Shown one piece after another: positions 1 through 5,202 of a DNA stretch of 7,285 nt. The stretch is from assembly GCA_016793415.1 (NCBI GenBank), contig JAEUMC010000481.1, forward strand, positions 1-7,285, given 5' to 3'. The notes beneath the pieces are model-generated. The model saw nothing but the letters and a program-made list of their open reading frames with translations. It had not been told where the DNA came from and made no database searches. The DNA comes from Devosia sp. GTDB taxonomy: Bacteria > Pseudomonadota > Alphaproteobacteria > Rhizobiales > Devosiaceae. Position numbers and translations under genes: made by a program. The first letter of the stretch is position 1. Each line of letters begins with the position of its first letter.

Positions 1-416
1 TCTCGGCCTACGCCACCTCGCACCCCTGGGAGGATTTCGCCGAGACCTTCGCGCACTACCTGCACCTCATCGATACCACCGAGATGGCGGCTTCGTTCGG
101 CGTCAACCTCCGCCCCGCGGTCGACAAAACCGGCGAACTCACCGCCCGGCTCGACTACGATCCCTATGGCAGCGCCGACATCGACGAGCTGATCGAGAAC
201 TGGGTTCCCCTCGCCTCGCTGCTGAACAACCTCAATCGCGCCGTCGGCCAGCACGACGCCTACCCGTTCGTCCTGACCCCCGAGGTGATCGCCAAGCTCG
301 GCTTCGTCGCCCGGCTGGTGCACGAGGCCGGCGCCGTGCAATGGACCGTCCCGGGCCCCGCGGGACCGATCCCGATCAACGTGCCCACGGGCCCGACGGA
401 GCTGCCGCGCACCTAA
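1..416 (+). CDS. Putative zinc-binding metallopeptidase, C-terminal part (5' end outside window)
   Basis: The reading frame is already open at base 3 and ends with TAA at 414-416, giving about 137 C-terminal residues. The visible start reads SAYATSHPWEDFAETFAHYLH. This matches the stretch just after the HExxH motif in the family annotated as putative zinc-binding metallopeptidase (DUF2248 / zincin-like, often with an N-terminal zinc ribbon). The acidic residues in the WEDFAE segment are the likely third zinc ligand and neighbouring conserved positions. The HExxH itself and any zinc ribbon would lie upstream, so catalytic competence cannot be judged here. The rest (LDYDPYGSADIDELIENWVPL, followed by an ExIxKLGFV-type segment) fits the helical C-terminal domain, which ends in a Pro-rich tail. 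The methionine at base 84 is internal and is not the start. Substrate and role are unknown for this family. A GC-rich repeat follows directly. Confidence 0.78.
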   Translation, partial: SAYATSHPWEDFAETFAHYLHLIDTTEMAASFGVNLRPAVDKTGELTARLDYDPYGSADIDELIENWVPLASLLNNLNRAVGQHDAYPFVLTPEVIAKLGFVARLVHEAGAVQWTVPGPAGPIPINVPTGPTELPRT

Positions 417-417
417 T

Positions 418-470
418 CCTCCCCCGCGGGGCGGGGGAGGGGGACCACCCGAAGGGTGGTGGAGGGGGCG
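418..470. repeat. GC-rich double-hairpin intergenic repeat (REP-like)
   Basis: Two adjacent hairpins lie directly between two genes. The first is a 10-bp perfect stem (418-427 with 431-440, loop GGG); the second is a 7-bp perfect stem (444-450 ACCACCC with 454-460 GGGTGGT, loop GAA). A purine-rich GGAGGGGGCG tail ends the element. C-rich and G-rich paired elements of this build are common between genes in Caulobacterales, Sphingomonadales and Hyphomicrobiales genomes (general knowledge, not searched). There is no T-run, so it is not a classical terminator, although the stems could slow polymerase or protect the 3' end of the upstream mRNA. Its GGAGG at 461-465 sits 10 bases before a GTG codon and probably serves as the ribosome binding site of the next gene. 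Confidence 0.7.
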
Positions 471-475
471 GCAAT

Positions 476-925
476 GTGTCAGTTTCCGCCATGCACGACA
501 TCACGCTTGTTACCGTTCCGGTGTTCTCCACCCTCGCCAACGCCGGCTTCGCACTGCGCCGCGAGGTCTTCGTCATCGAGCAGCAGATCCCCGAAGCCGA
601 GGAGTTCGACGCCGACGATCTCACGGCCACCCATGTGGTGGCCATTGCCGCCGGCAATGTCGTCGGCACGCTGCGCATCATCTGGACGGATGAGCATGTG
701 AAGCTTGGCCGCGTCGTCGTCTCGCAGCTCTGGCGCGGTCAGGGCATCTCCACCCGCTTGCTCCGCTTCGCCATGGATCTGGCGCGCGACAGGGGCGAGA
801 CCCGCTTCTATCTCACCGCTCAGCACGACAAGCTCGGGGTCTATGAAAAGCTCGGTTTCGTCGCCTTCGGCGAACCGTTCGACGATGGCTCGGGCATCCT
901 CCACCTCAAGATGAAGACTTACTGA
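476..925 (+). CDS. GNAT family N-acetyltransferase, ElaA-like
   Basis: This is a single-domain acetyl-CoA-dependent N-acetyltransferase of 149 residues, about the size of E. coli ElaA. Residues 27-36 (LRREVFVIEQ) and the acidic EFDADDLTATH segment (43-53) match the ElaA N-terminal pattern. Residues 79-91 (GRVVVS...RGQGI) form GNAT motif A, whose R/Q-x-x-G-x-G/A loop (R87-G88-Q89-G90-I91) binds the acetyl-CoA pyrophosphate. The later LTAQ...VYEKLGFV segment is motif B with the usual Tyr and the 'YExLGF' helix-strand signature, and HLKMKTY closes the last strand. I chose GTG at 476 because GGAGG at 461-465 precedes it. ATG at 491 would be 5 residues shorter and has no ribosome site. An open extension upstream to base 341 overlaps the preceding gene and is not credible. 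The substrate cannot be named. Confidence 0.85.
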   Translation: MSVSAMHDITLVTVPVFSTLANAGFALRREVFVIEQQIPEAEEFDADDLTATHVVAIAAGNVVGTLRIIWTDEHVKLGRVVVSQLWRGQGISTRLLRFAMDLARDRGETRFYLTAQHDKLGVYEKLGFVAFGEPFDDGSGILHLKMKTY

Positions 926-928
926 GCC

Positions 929-969
929 CTTGCCGGATTAATTCAATCTTTACCGGTTAACCCGGCAAG
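929..969. repeat. Inverted repeat CTTGCCGG/CCGGCAAG after the acetyltransferase gene
   Basis: CTTGCCGG at 929-936 is perfectly complementary to CCGGCAAG at 962-969, across a 25-base AT-rich loop that contains ACCGGT and GTTAAC palindromes. It begins four bases after the acetyltransferase stop codon. It could form a long-loop hairpin in the 3' UTR or be a protein-binding site. There is no T-run after it, so it is not a standard terminator. Confidence 0.35.
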
Positions 970-1004
970 CCGGGCGCCGCCGTCAATTCTCCGCTACCTT
1001 GCTG

Positions 1005-1090
1005 GACGTGGGGCGCTTCGCCGCCCCGACAGAACGCTGGGAGGCGTGGAAGGCCGGACCTCGGGAAACGGGGCCGGCCTTTGATTTTGC
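1005..1090 (+). ncRNA. Candidate small RNA with three hairpins ending in a terminator
   Basis: Three consecutive hairpins occupy the convergent intergenic region: 1010-1015 with 1022-1027 (GGGGCG/CGCCCC), 1034-1037 with 1044-1047 (ACGC/GCGT, loop TGGGAG), and the terminator stem 1050-1057 with 1074-1081, followed by TTTGATTTT. No protein is encoded, and nothing upstream except the distant acetyltransferase end needs such a terminator. Compact stem-loops ending in an intrinsic terminator are the usual architecture of trans-acting sRNAs in rhizobia. The loop TGGGAG resembles a Shine-Dalgarno sequence. I recognise no Rfam family and see no convincing promoter, so the 5' end is a guess. Alternatively the region is just the 3' UTR and terminator of the acetyltransferase gene. 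Confidence 0.3.
1050..1090 (+). terminator. Rho-independent terminator
   Basis: AAGGCCGG (1050-1057) pairs perfectly with CCGGCCTT (1074-1081), and TTGATTTT follows. The 16-base loop may close further through its inner CC/GG pairs. It would stop rightward transcripts from the acetyltransferase gene or from the candidate small RNA just upstream. Confidence 0.65.
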
Positions 1091-1110
1091 TCGAGCACGC
1101 CCCGTCCACC

Positions 1111-1209
1111 GGCGTCGTCCCCGCGAAGGCGGGGATCCAGTGGGATCTCGCAGCCTCAGCGGGTGCTCAAGCATCCCACTGGGTTCCCGCCTTCGCGGGA
1201 ATGACCTCC
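1111..1209. repeat. MITE-like inverted repeat of about 100 bp
   Basis: The left arm (about 1114-1146) and right arm (about 1173-1205) are inverted copies that agree at 29 of 33 positions by my hand alignment. They are separated by about 26 bases. Each arm contains its own short palindrome (CCCCGC-GAAG-GCGGGG and TCCCGC-CTTC-GCGGGA). Outside the arms, CCACC near 1106-1110 and GGTGG near 1212-1216 extend the symmetry. This CCGCGAAGGCGGG-type paired palindrome is a familiar dispersed intergenic element in many alphaproteobacterial genomes (general knowledge, not searched). It holds no coding sequence and lies about 40 bases beyond the stop of the leftward DsbA-like gene, where the transcript would fold strongly and could act as its 3' processing or termination site. 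Confidence 0.75.
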
Positions 1210-1251
1210 GTGGTGGACCGAAATCACGGAACACAACGGCTCAATCGCGCC

Positions 1252-1800
1252 CTAACCCAGCCGCCTCACCCAGGCCGAAACCTCGTCGCCGCTGCTCATA
1301 TCCGCCTGGACGATCCCGTCCACCATGAAGCTCGGCGATACGTGGATGCCGTTCTGCCGCGCATAGCGGGCGTCCCAGCGGGTGGATTTGTCGAGCTGCG
1401 GTTCGTCGAACGCCGCCATCAGTTCGAGCCCGGTATAGGCCTCGATCCGCCGGATCAGGTCGTTCGGCGTCGCATCGCGGTTCGGCCCGGTGGCATGGCG
1501 GTCGAACTCGAATTCCTCGCGATGCTCGTACACCGCCTGCATCACCCGTCTGGCGGCCGCCTTGCCCGCAGGCAGGCTCGCCGCGGCGTAGATCGCCCGC
1601 ACGATCACCGGCGAGAACATGTGCCACGGCTGCGAGTGGAGCCGGATCTTCACCGTCAGCTTGTCCTCGCCCATCGCCTCCAGCAGGTGCTCGAGCTTGC
1701 CGAATGCCTTGCCCGAATAGGGGCAGGTTGGCTCGAGGAATACCTCGAGCACCCTCGGCCCATGCCCCCACACCAGCGGATCGACCCGGAATTCAGCCAC
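1252..1800 (-). CDS. DsbA-family (thioredoxin-fold) protein with a single-cysteine CPYS site
   Basis: This 182-residue protein is predicted to be cytoplasmic. Residues 17-22 form a first beta strand (VLEVFL), followed by EPTCPYSGK at 23-31. This is the position of the DsbA CxxC active site, but the second cysteine is Ser29, so the motif is C26-P-Y-S29, and C26 is the only cysteine in the protein. The middle is the helical insertion typical of DSBA-like domains. S155-P156 (in HVSPSFMVDG) is the conserved cis-proline loop facing the active site. There is no signal peptide. Start is GTG at 1800-1798, with GAGAGG 5-10 bases upstream (plus-strand 1808-1813). A CxxS protein cannot act as an ordinary dithiol oxidase. 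Monothiol chemistry, glutathione conjugation or a non-redox role is possible. The nearest gene upstream is divergent, so this is probably a single-gene unit. Confidence 0.8.
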   Translation of the reverse strand: MAEFRVDPLVWGHGPRVLEVFLEPTCPYSGKAFGKLEHLLEAMGEDKLTVKIRLHSQPWHMFSPVIVRAIYAAASLPAGKAAARRVMQAVYEHREEFEFDRHATGPNRDATPNDLIRRIEAYTGLELMAAFDEPQLDKSTRWDARYARQNGIHVSPSFMVDGIVQADMSSGDEVSAWVRRLG

Positions 1801-1926
1801 GGCAATACCTCTCGTTTGAAACTTGAACAGCAGGCTACCCGGCCCGCAGCCCCGGCCTATCGGACATTGGTTGAAGTTCGCGCCCGTTCGGAACGCTCAC
1901 GGGGGGATGACGTTGTGCATGCATCG

Positions 1927-1968
1927 GGCCGTGCGGCGCGCCACAGCCAAGCGATGCGCCACACGGCC
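1927..1968 (+). promoter_or_regulatory. Strong hairpin in the leader of the PRC-barrel gene
   Basis: GGCCGTGCGGCGC (1927-1939) pairs with GCGCCACACGGCC (1956-1968), 12 of 13 positions with one C-A mismatch, across a 16-base loop. It ends about 35 bases before the start codon at 2004. It has only a weak TTGTT tail, so it could be a leaky attenuator, a 5' UTR stabiliser or an operator. No known riboswitch was recognised. The surrounding 203-bp gap (1801-2003) between the divergent genes must hold both promoters, but I cannot place -35/-10 boxes with confidence. Confidence 0.35.
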
Positions 1969-2003
1969 TTGTTCATGACAGGCACGAACGAGAGGACGTT
2001 ACA

Positions 2004-2960
2004 ATGTTCCGCACCCTTCTGACCACCACGGCGCTCGCCGCGCTGCTGACGGCTGGCGCCGTGGCCCAGGATGCCGCAGCCCCGGCAACGACCGAGGCCC
2101 CTGCCGCCGCGGCGCCCGCTACCACTGAAGCCGCGCCGGCCGAACCGCTGGATACATCCATCCTGGCCTCCGGCTACACCGTCACCGACAAGGATAACCT
2201 TGCCACCGAAATCATCGGCAAGCAGGTCTATTCCTCCACCGCCGCGGATGCCGAGCATATCGGCGACGTGAACAACCTGGTGATCGGCGAAAGCGGCGAG
2301 ATCGCCGCCGTGATCATCGGCGTCGGCGGCTTCCTCGGCATCGGCGAAAAGAACGTCGCGGTGAACTATGCCGAGCTCGAATGGGTCACCGCCGAGGATG
2401 GCAGCGAACGCTTCGTGCTGCCGACCACCAAGGAGGCGCTGGAGACGGCGCCGAGCTTTGAAACCACCGACGAAGGCGCTGCTCCGGCCGCCGATGCCAA
2501 CGCTCCGGCCACAGCGCCGGCCGACAACGCTGCTCCGGCCGACCAGCCGGCCGATGCCATGGCCCCGGCAGCTGAGACCGCTCCGGCCGCTACGCCTGCC
2601 GCCGGGCCGATCGACCGCGCCACACTCACCGACGCCCCGCTGACCGCTGAAGAGCTGATCGGCACCAATGCCTATGGCCCGGGCGACGAGCACCTGGGCG
2701 CCATCGGCGACGTGATCCTGGGCGCTGACGGCAAGGCCGTCAACGCCGTGATCATCGATTTCGGTGGCTTCCTCGGCATCGGCACCAAGCCGGTAGCCGT
2801 CGCGATCGAGAACCTGCGCTTCGCCACCAATGCGAACGGCGACAAGTTCCTCTTCCTCAACGTGACCCGCGACCAGCTCGACAAGGCGGTGGCCTACAAC
2901 AAGGACACCTGGGAGGCCGAGCGCGACACGCAACTGCTGAAGACCGATCCGCAGCAGTAA
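2004..2960 (+). CDS. Secreted protein with two PRC-barrel domains
   Basis: This 318-residue exported protein has a signal peptide at residues 1-21 (MFRTLL, a hydrophobic core and AVA before Q22). An Ala/Pro/Thr-rich linker follows at 23-50. PRC-barrel domain 1 lies at about 57-140, a second Ala/Pro/Asp-rich linker at about 158-202, and PRC-barrel domain 2 at about 213-290. Both domains carry the same GGFLGIG-x-K-x-VAV core (108-120 and 254-266) and a matching 'IGDV...G-x-I/V-AVII' strand pair, so they are an internal duplication. The C-terminal tail is charged. Start ATG 2004 has AGAGGA at 1991-1996 as ribosome site. PRC-barrel proteins of this exported type are common in Hyphomicrobiales, and their function is mostly unknown; an envelope or stress role is inference. 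It is a single-gene unit with its own terminator. Confidence 0.9.
   Translation: MFRTLLTTTALAALLTAGAVAQDAAAPATTEAPAAAAPATTEAAPAEPLDTSILASGYTVTDKDNLATEIIGKQVYSSTAADAEHIGDVNNLVIGESGEIAAVIIGVGGFLGIGEKNVAVNYAELEWVTAEDGSERFVLPTTKEALETAPSFETTDEGAAPAADANAPATAPADNAAPADQPADAMAPAAETAPAATPAAGPIDRATLTDAPLTAEELIGTNAYGPGDEHLGAIGDVILGADGKAVNAVIIDFGGFLGIGTKPVAVAIENLRFATNANGDKFLFLNVTRDQLDKAVAYNKDTWEAERDTQLLKTDPQQ
2481..2588 (+). repeat. Ala/Pro linker coding repeat (GCTCCGGCC copies)
   Basis: Four exact copies of GCTCCGGCC occur at 2481-2489, 2502-2510, 2532-2540 and 2580-2588, with two copies of CCGATGCCA (2491-2499, 2551-2559) between them. They encode the APA/PAD-rich linker between the two PRC-barrel domains. 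Such near-repeats can recombine or slip, so linker length may vary between strains. Confidence 0.6.
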
Positions 2961-2978
2961 TCCTGCGACCAAGCACGA

Positions 2979-3002
2979 AAGGCCCGCTCAGGCGGGCCTT
3001 TT
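2979..3002 (+). terminator. Rho-independent terminator of the PRC-barrel gene, possibly bidirectional
   Basis: AAGGCCCGC (2979-2987) pairs perfectly with GCGGGCCTT (2992-3000) across a TCAG loop, with TTTT at 2999-3002. It lies 18 bases after the PRC-barrel stop. The fliJ stop lies 23 bases beyond it on the other strand. The reverse strand gives a shorter T-run (TTT), so it may serve the leftward fliI-fliJ transcript too. Confidence 0.85.
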
Positions 3003-3024
3003 CATCGTTTGCCGGCGGACTGCC

Positions 3025-3438
3025 TCAGCGACGGATGTGCCTGAGACGGCCGATCTCGTCGTATTCCGCCTGCTCGGACTTGGCTTCGGCCGCAGCCTCG
3101 CGGCCGTGCTCGCGCTGATCCAGCAGCTCGACCTTCTTCAAATCTTCGACTGCCTCGGCCAGCGCATCCTGCGCCGCTTCGAGATTGCCCTTCATGTCGT
3201 TGGCCGAGGCCAGCAGGTTGTCCCTGCGGGCGATCGCTGCCTTGGCGAAGGTGGAATAGGCGAAATGCGCGATATCCGAGATGCCGGTCTTCTGCTGCTC
3301 GATTTCGATCTGCTGGTCGAGTTCGGCGGCCATCCGCTCGAAATCGGCGATCATCATCTCGATCTGCGTAACCTGGCGGCGCTTCTCGTCGACCTGAAAC
3401 TTCTTAAGCCGGATCAGGCTCTCGCTGCGCGACTTCAT
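3025..3438 (-). CDS. fliJ: Flagellar export protein FliJ
   Basis: This 137-residue protein is almost entirely helical and highly charged. It has a heptad-like pattern over most of its length, as expected for the antiparallel coiled coil of FliJ. The N-terminus (MKSRSESLIRLKKFQVDEKRRQ) carries the basic, Leu/Phe-spaced start typical of FliJ, and the C-terminal third (AVEDLKKVELLDQRE, then an Ala/Glu-rich helix) forms the second helix. FliJ is the stalk-like soluble component of the flagellar type III export gate. It sits in the centre of the FliI ATPase ring, contacts FlhA and recycles export chaperones. Start ATG 3438-3436 has AAGGAG 8 bases upstream. It follows fliI by 28 bases on the same strand, so the two are surely co-transcribed. 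FliJ sequences diverge strongly, so the call rests jointly on sequence character and position. Confidence 0.86.
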   Translation of the reverse strand: MKSRSESLIRLKKFQVDEKRRQVTQIEMMIADFERMAAELDQQIEIEQQKTGISDIAHFAYSTFAKAAIARRDNLLASANDMKGNLEAAQDALAEAVEDLKKVELLDQREHGREAAAEAKSEQAEYDEIGRLRHIRR

Positions 3439-3466
3439 GACTTGTACTCCTTACACCTCAAGTCAT

Positions 3467-4807
3467 TCACTTCACTGACGCAGATTGCTCGCCCACCTTG
3501 TCCAGGATCGCCTCCAGCATGACATAGCCGTCGGCAATCGAGGTGCGCTCTTCCCGCTGCTGGCTCAGAAACGCCTCCAGCGCCGGGTTGATCGCGATGG
3601 CACGGTCCACGCCTGGATCCGATCCCTTCCGGTATGCCCCCAGCCGGATCAGTTCCTCCATGTCGGCAAAAGTCGACATGAGCTCCCGCGCCTTCTGCAG
3701 GGTGGGCCGCACATTGGCCGGCACGCACCCAGGCATGGTTCGCGAGATAGACCGGAGCACATTGACCGCCGGATAGCGTCCCCGCTCGGCGATCGAGCGC
3801 TCCATCACTATGTGCCCATCGAGAATGCCGCGAACGGCGTCCGCAATGGGCTCATTGTGATCGTCACCTTCCACCAAAACGGTAAATAGACCGGTAATGG
3901 AGCCCGATTCAGCAAGGCCCGGCCCTGCTCGCTCCAGCAACCTGGGAAGTTCGGTGAAAACCGTCGGTGGGTAGCCCTTGGCGGTCGGCGGCTCGCCGAT
4001 GGCGAGGCCGATCTCGCGCTGCGCCTGGGCGAAGCGGGTGAGGCTGTCCATCATGCACAGCACGCGCTTGCCCTGGTCGCGGAAATACTCCGAAAGCGTC
4101 AGCGTCAGGTAGGCTGCCTGTCGCCGCATCAGCGCCGCCTCGTCGGACGTGGCGACCACCACCACCGCCTGCTGGATGCCGACCTCGCCCAGATAGTCGG
4201 TGACGAATTCCTGCACCTCGCGACCACGCTCGCCGATCAGCCCGATGACCGCGACGTCGACCTGGGCATTGCGCGCCAGCATGCTCATCAGCACCGACTT
4301 GCCGACGCCCGAGCCGGCAAAGATCCCCATGCGCTGGCCCTCGCACATGGTGGTGAAGGTGTTGAGCGTCCTGACCCCCATGTCGAGCGGATCGCCCACC
4401 CGCATCCGTTCATGCGCCGGCAGCGGTACCTGGCGCAGCGGATAGGGCGTGGCCCCCGGCAGCAGCGGCCCCTTGCCGTCGATCGGCTCGCCATCGGCGT
4501 TGATCACCCGCCCCAGCCAGTGCTCGGAGGGCTGCACGGCCCCATCATGACTCTTGAACAGCGCCCGGCAGCCCAGCCGCACCCCGTTCAGCGCCCCGAA
4601 CGGCAGGCACAGCGCATGGCCGTCGCGAAAGCCGATGATCTCGGCGCCCAGCACGCCGCCATTGGTGGTTTCGATCGCGACGCGCCCGCCGACGCGCAAC
4701 TCGCGCACCGGCCCGACCACTTCGATCAAGAGGCCCTGCACGGTTTTGACGCGCCCGAAGACTTCCACGTCCTCGATGGCGTCAATTGCGGCTTTCAGGG
4801 ACTGCAT
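3467..4807 (-). CDS. fliI: Flagellum-specific export ATPase FliI
   Basis: This 446-residue protein is full length for the family. It is an F1-beta-like ATPase that energises export of flagellar rod, hook and filament subunits at the cytoplasmic face of the basal body. Residues 1-100 form the N-terminal beta-barrel domain. The P-loop AGSGVGKS lies at 164-171. IGERGREV at 191-198 carries the catalytic Glu193. The Walker B strand and DSLTR segment are at 248-258 (Asp254). [11 protein letters not shown] is at 271-281, and the ESGSIT...[10 protein letters not shown] segment at 300-321 is highly conserved among FliI/SctN proteins. R337 and the ERGRYPA stretch at 341-347 lie near the inter-subunit site. 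The DSLTR and ERGRYPAV signatures together with the adjacent fliJ favour flagellar FliI over injectisome SctN. Start ATG 4807-4805 is preceded by AAAGAGG, only 3 bases away. No defects are seen. Confidence 0.97.
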   Translation of the reverse strand: MQSLKAAIDAIEDVEVFGRVKTVQGLLIEVVGPVRELRVGGRVAIETTNGGVLGAEIIGFRDGHALCLPFGALNGVRLGCRALFKSHDGAVQPSEHWLGRVINADGEPIDGKGPLLPGATPYPLRQVPLPAHERMRVGDPLDMGVRTLNTFTTMCEGQRMGIFAGSGVGKSVLMSMLARNAQVDVAVIGLIGERGREVQEFVTDYLGEVGIQQAVVVVATSDEAALMRRQAAYLTLTLSEYFRDQGKRVLCMMDSLTRFAQAQREIGLAIGEPPTAKGYPPTVFTELPRLLERAGPGLAESGSITGLFTVLVEGDDHNEPIADAVRGILDGHIVMERSIAERGRYPAVNVLRSISRTMPGCVPANVRPTLQKARELMSTFADMEELIRLGAYRKGSDPGVDRAIAINPALEAFLSQQREERTSIADGYVMLEAILDKVGEQSASVK

Positions 4808-4846
4808 CGGCCTCTTTCAGGGTACCCGAATCGCTCGCTGACCAAA

Positions 4847-4861
4847 GTAACCGAACGTTAA
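4847..4861 (-). promoter_or_regulatory. Candidate CtrA box upstream of fliI
   Basis: Read on the minus strand this is TTAA-N7-TTAC, which matches 7 of the 8 TTAA-N7-TTAA positions of the CtrA consensus. It lies 40-54 bases upstream of the fliI start codon. A further TTAA (4872-4875, as GGTTAAC on the minus strand) is nearby, spaced 14 bases start to start. CtrA control of early flagellar genes is established in Caulobacter; it is only inferred here. Confidence 0.4.
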
Positions 4862-4950
4862 GCAAAAAGCGTTAACCATGGGGTCCTACCCCCACATCCG
4901 CCTGGCGCGCCATGAGCCGCTTTCCGAGCCCTCAAAGGCCCCAAATCCTT

Positions 4951-4964
4951 GAGTCGGCAGAGTC
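4951..4964. promoter_or_regulatory. Twin GANTC (CcrM methylation) sites upstream of ctrA
   Basis: GAGTC occurs at 4951-4955 and again at 4960-4964, start to start 9 bases apart, about 240 bases upstream of the ctrA start. GANTC is the target of CcrM, the cell-cycle adenine methyltransferase of alphaproteobacteria. In Caulobacter a GANTC in the ctrA P1 promoter links its firing to the passage of the replication fork. A third GANTC (GAATC) lies at 4828-4832 near fliI. Confidence 0.5.
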
Positions 4965-5033
4965 GATTGAAGGGCTTTCTTAACCTAATTTCTTAAGTCG
5001 GTTAGGTGCGATTTCTGTAGCATTTTCAACGAT

Positions 5034-5049
5034 TTAACATATCACTAAC
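5034..5049 (+). promoter_or_regulatory. Candidate CtrA box in the ctrA upstream region (N7 spacing)
   Basis: TTAA (5034-5037), seven bases, then CTAAC (5045-5049) matches the Caulobacter CtrA consensus TTAA-N7-TTAAC at 8 of 9 defined positions. It lies about 155 bases upstream of ctrA, compatible with autoregulation. Affinity and function are inferred. Confidence 0.45.
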
Positions 5050-5079
5050 GGGAGACCCATTGCATCTTGCGGATCAGAA

Positions 5080-5094
5080 TTAAACTTTGTTAAC
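5080..5094 (+). promoter_or_regulatory. Second candidate CtrA box in the ctrA upstream region (N6 spacing)
   Basis: TTAA (5080-5083), six bases, then TTAAC (5090-5094) gives all nine consensus bases but with a spacer one base shorter than the classical seven. It lies 31 bases after the preceding candidate box and about 110 bases before ctrA. The pair could form a cooperative array. Confidence 0.4.
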
Positions 5095-5202
5095 TAATTG
5101 CGCTTAGGTTTGGGTCATATCCAGTAGGGTTCGGTTAAGGGTGAACGCGCAGAGCGCCTCATCCATGGTTCCAGCAGGGAACGGTTTAAGGGGATTGACG
5201 GC

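Larger units (their letters stand above)
4808..5202. promoter_or_regulatory. Shared fliI/ctrA divergent regulatory region
   Basis: This 395-bp region is non-coding and visibly AT-richer than the flanking genes, especially between 4975 and 5110. It separates fliI (leftward) from ctrA (rightward) and must contain the promoters of both. It is dense in TTAA half-sites (4858, 4872, 4980, 4993, 5034, 5080, 5090, 5135, 5186) and has three GANTC sites (4828-4832, 4951-4955, 4960-4964). Some of these form CtrA-box-like pairs listed separately. A small hairpin GTTCC/GGAAC (5168-5172 with 5178-5182) lies in the ctrA leader. I could not assign -35/-10 boxes with confidence. Confidence 0.7.

Noticed and set aside
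341..475. N-terminal extension of the acetyltransferase to base 341
   Set aside because: It would overlap the metallopeptidase C-terminus and translate the GC-rich repeat as a glycine-rich run. The GNAT fold is complete from 476.
938..960. Possible CtrA box after the acetyltransferase gene (TTAA at 938 and 957)
   Set aside because: The spacing is 15 bases, and the site lies at a convergent gene end with no nearby start codon.
1081..2022. Long open frame (+, 313 codons) across the DsbA-like gene
   Set aside because: It is antisense to the DsbA-like gene, starts inside the inverted repeat, has no recognisable domain and overlaps the start of the PRC-barrel gene. It is a high-GC shadow frame.
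1857..2972. Long open frame (-, 371 codons) opposite the PRC-barrel gene
   Set aside because: Its composition (Gly/Arg/Val/Asp-rich, low complexity) is the mirror of the PRC-barrel coding frame, and it runs through the terminator. The plus-strand gene has a signal peptide, domains and a ribosome site.
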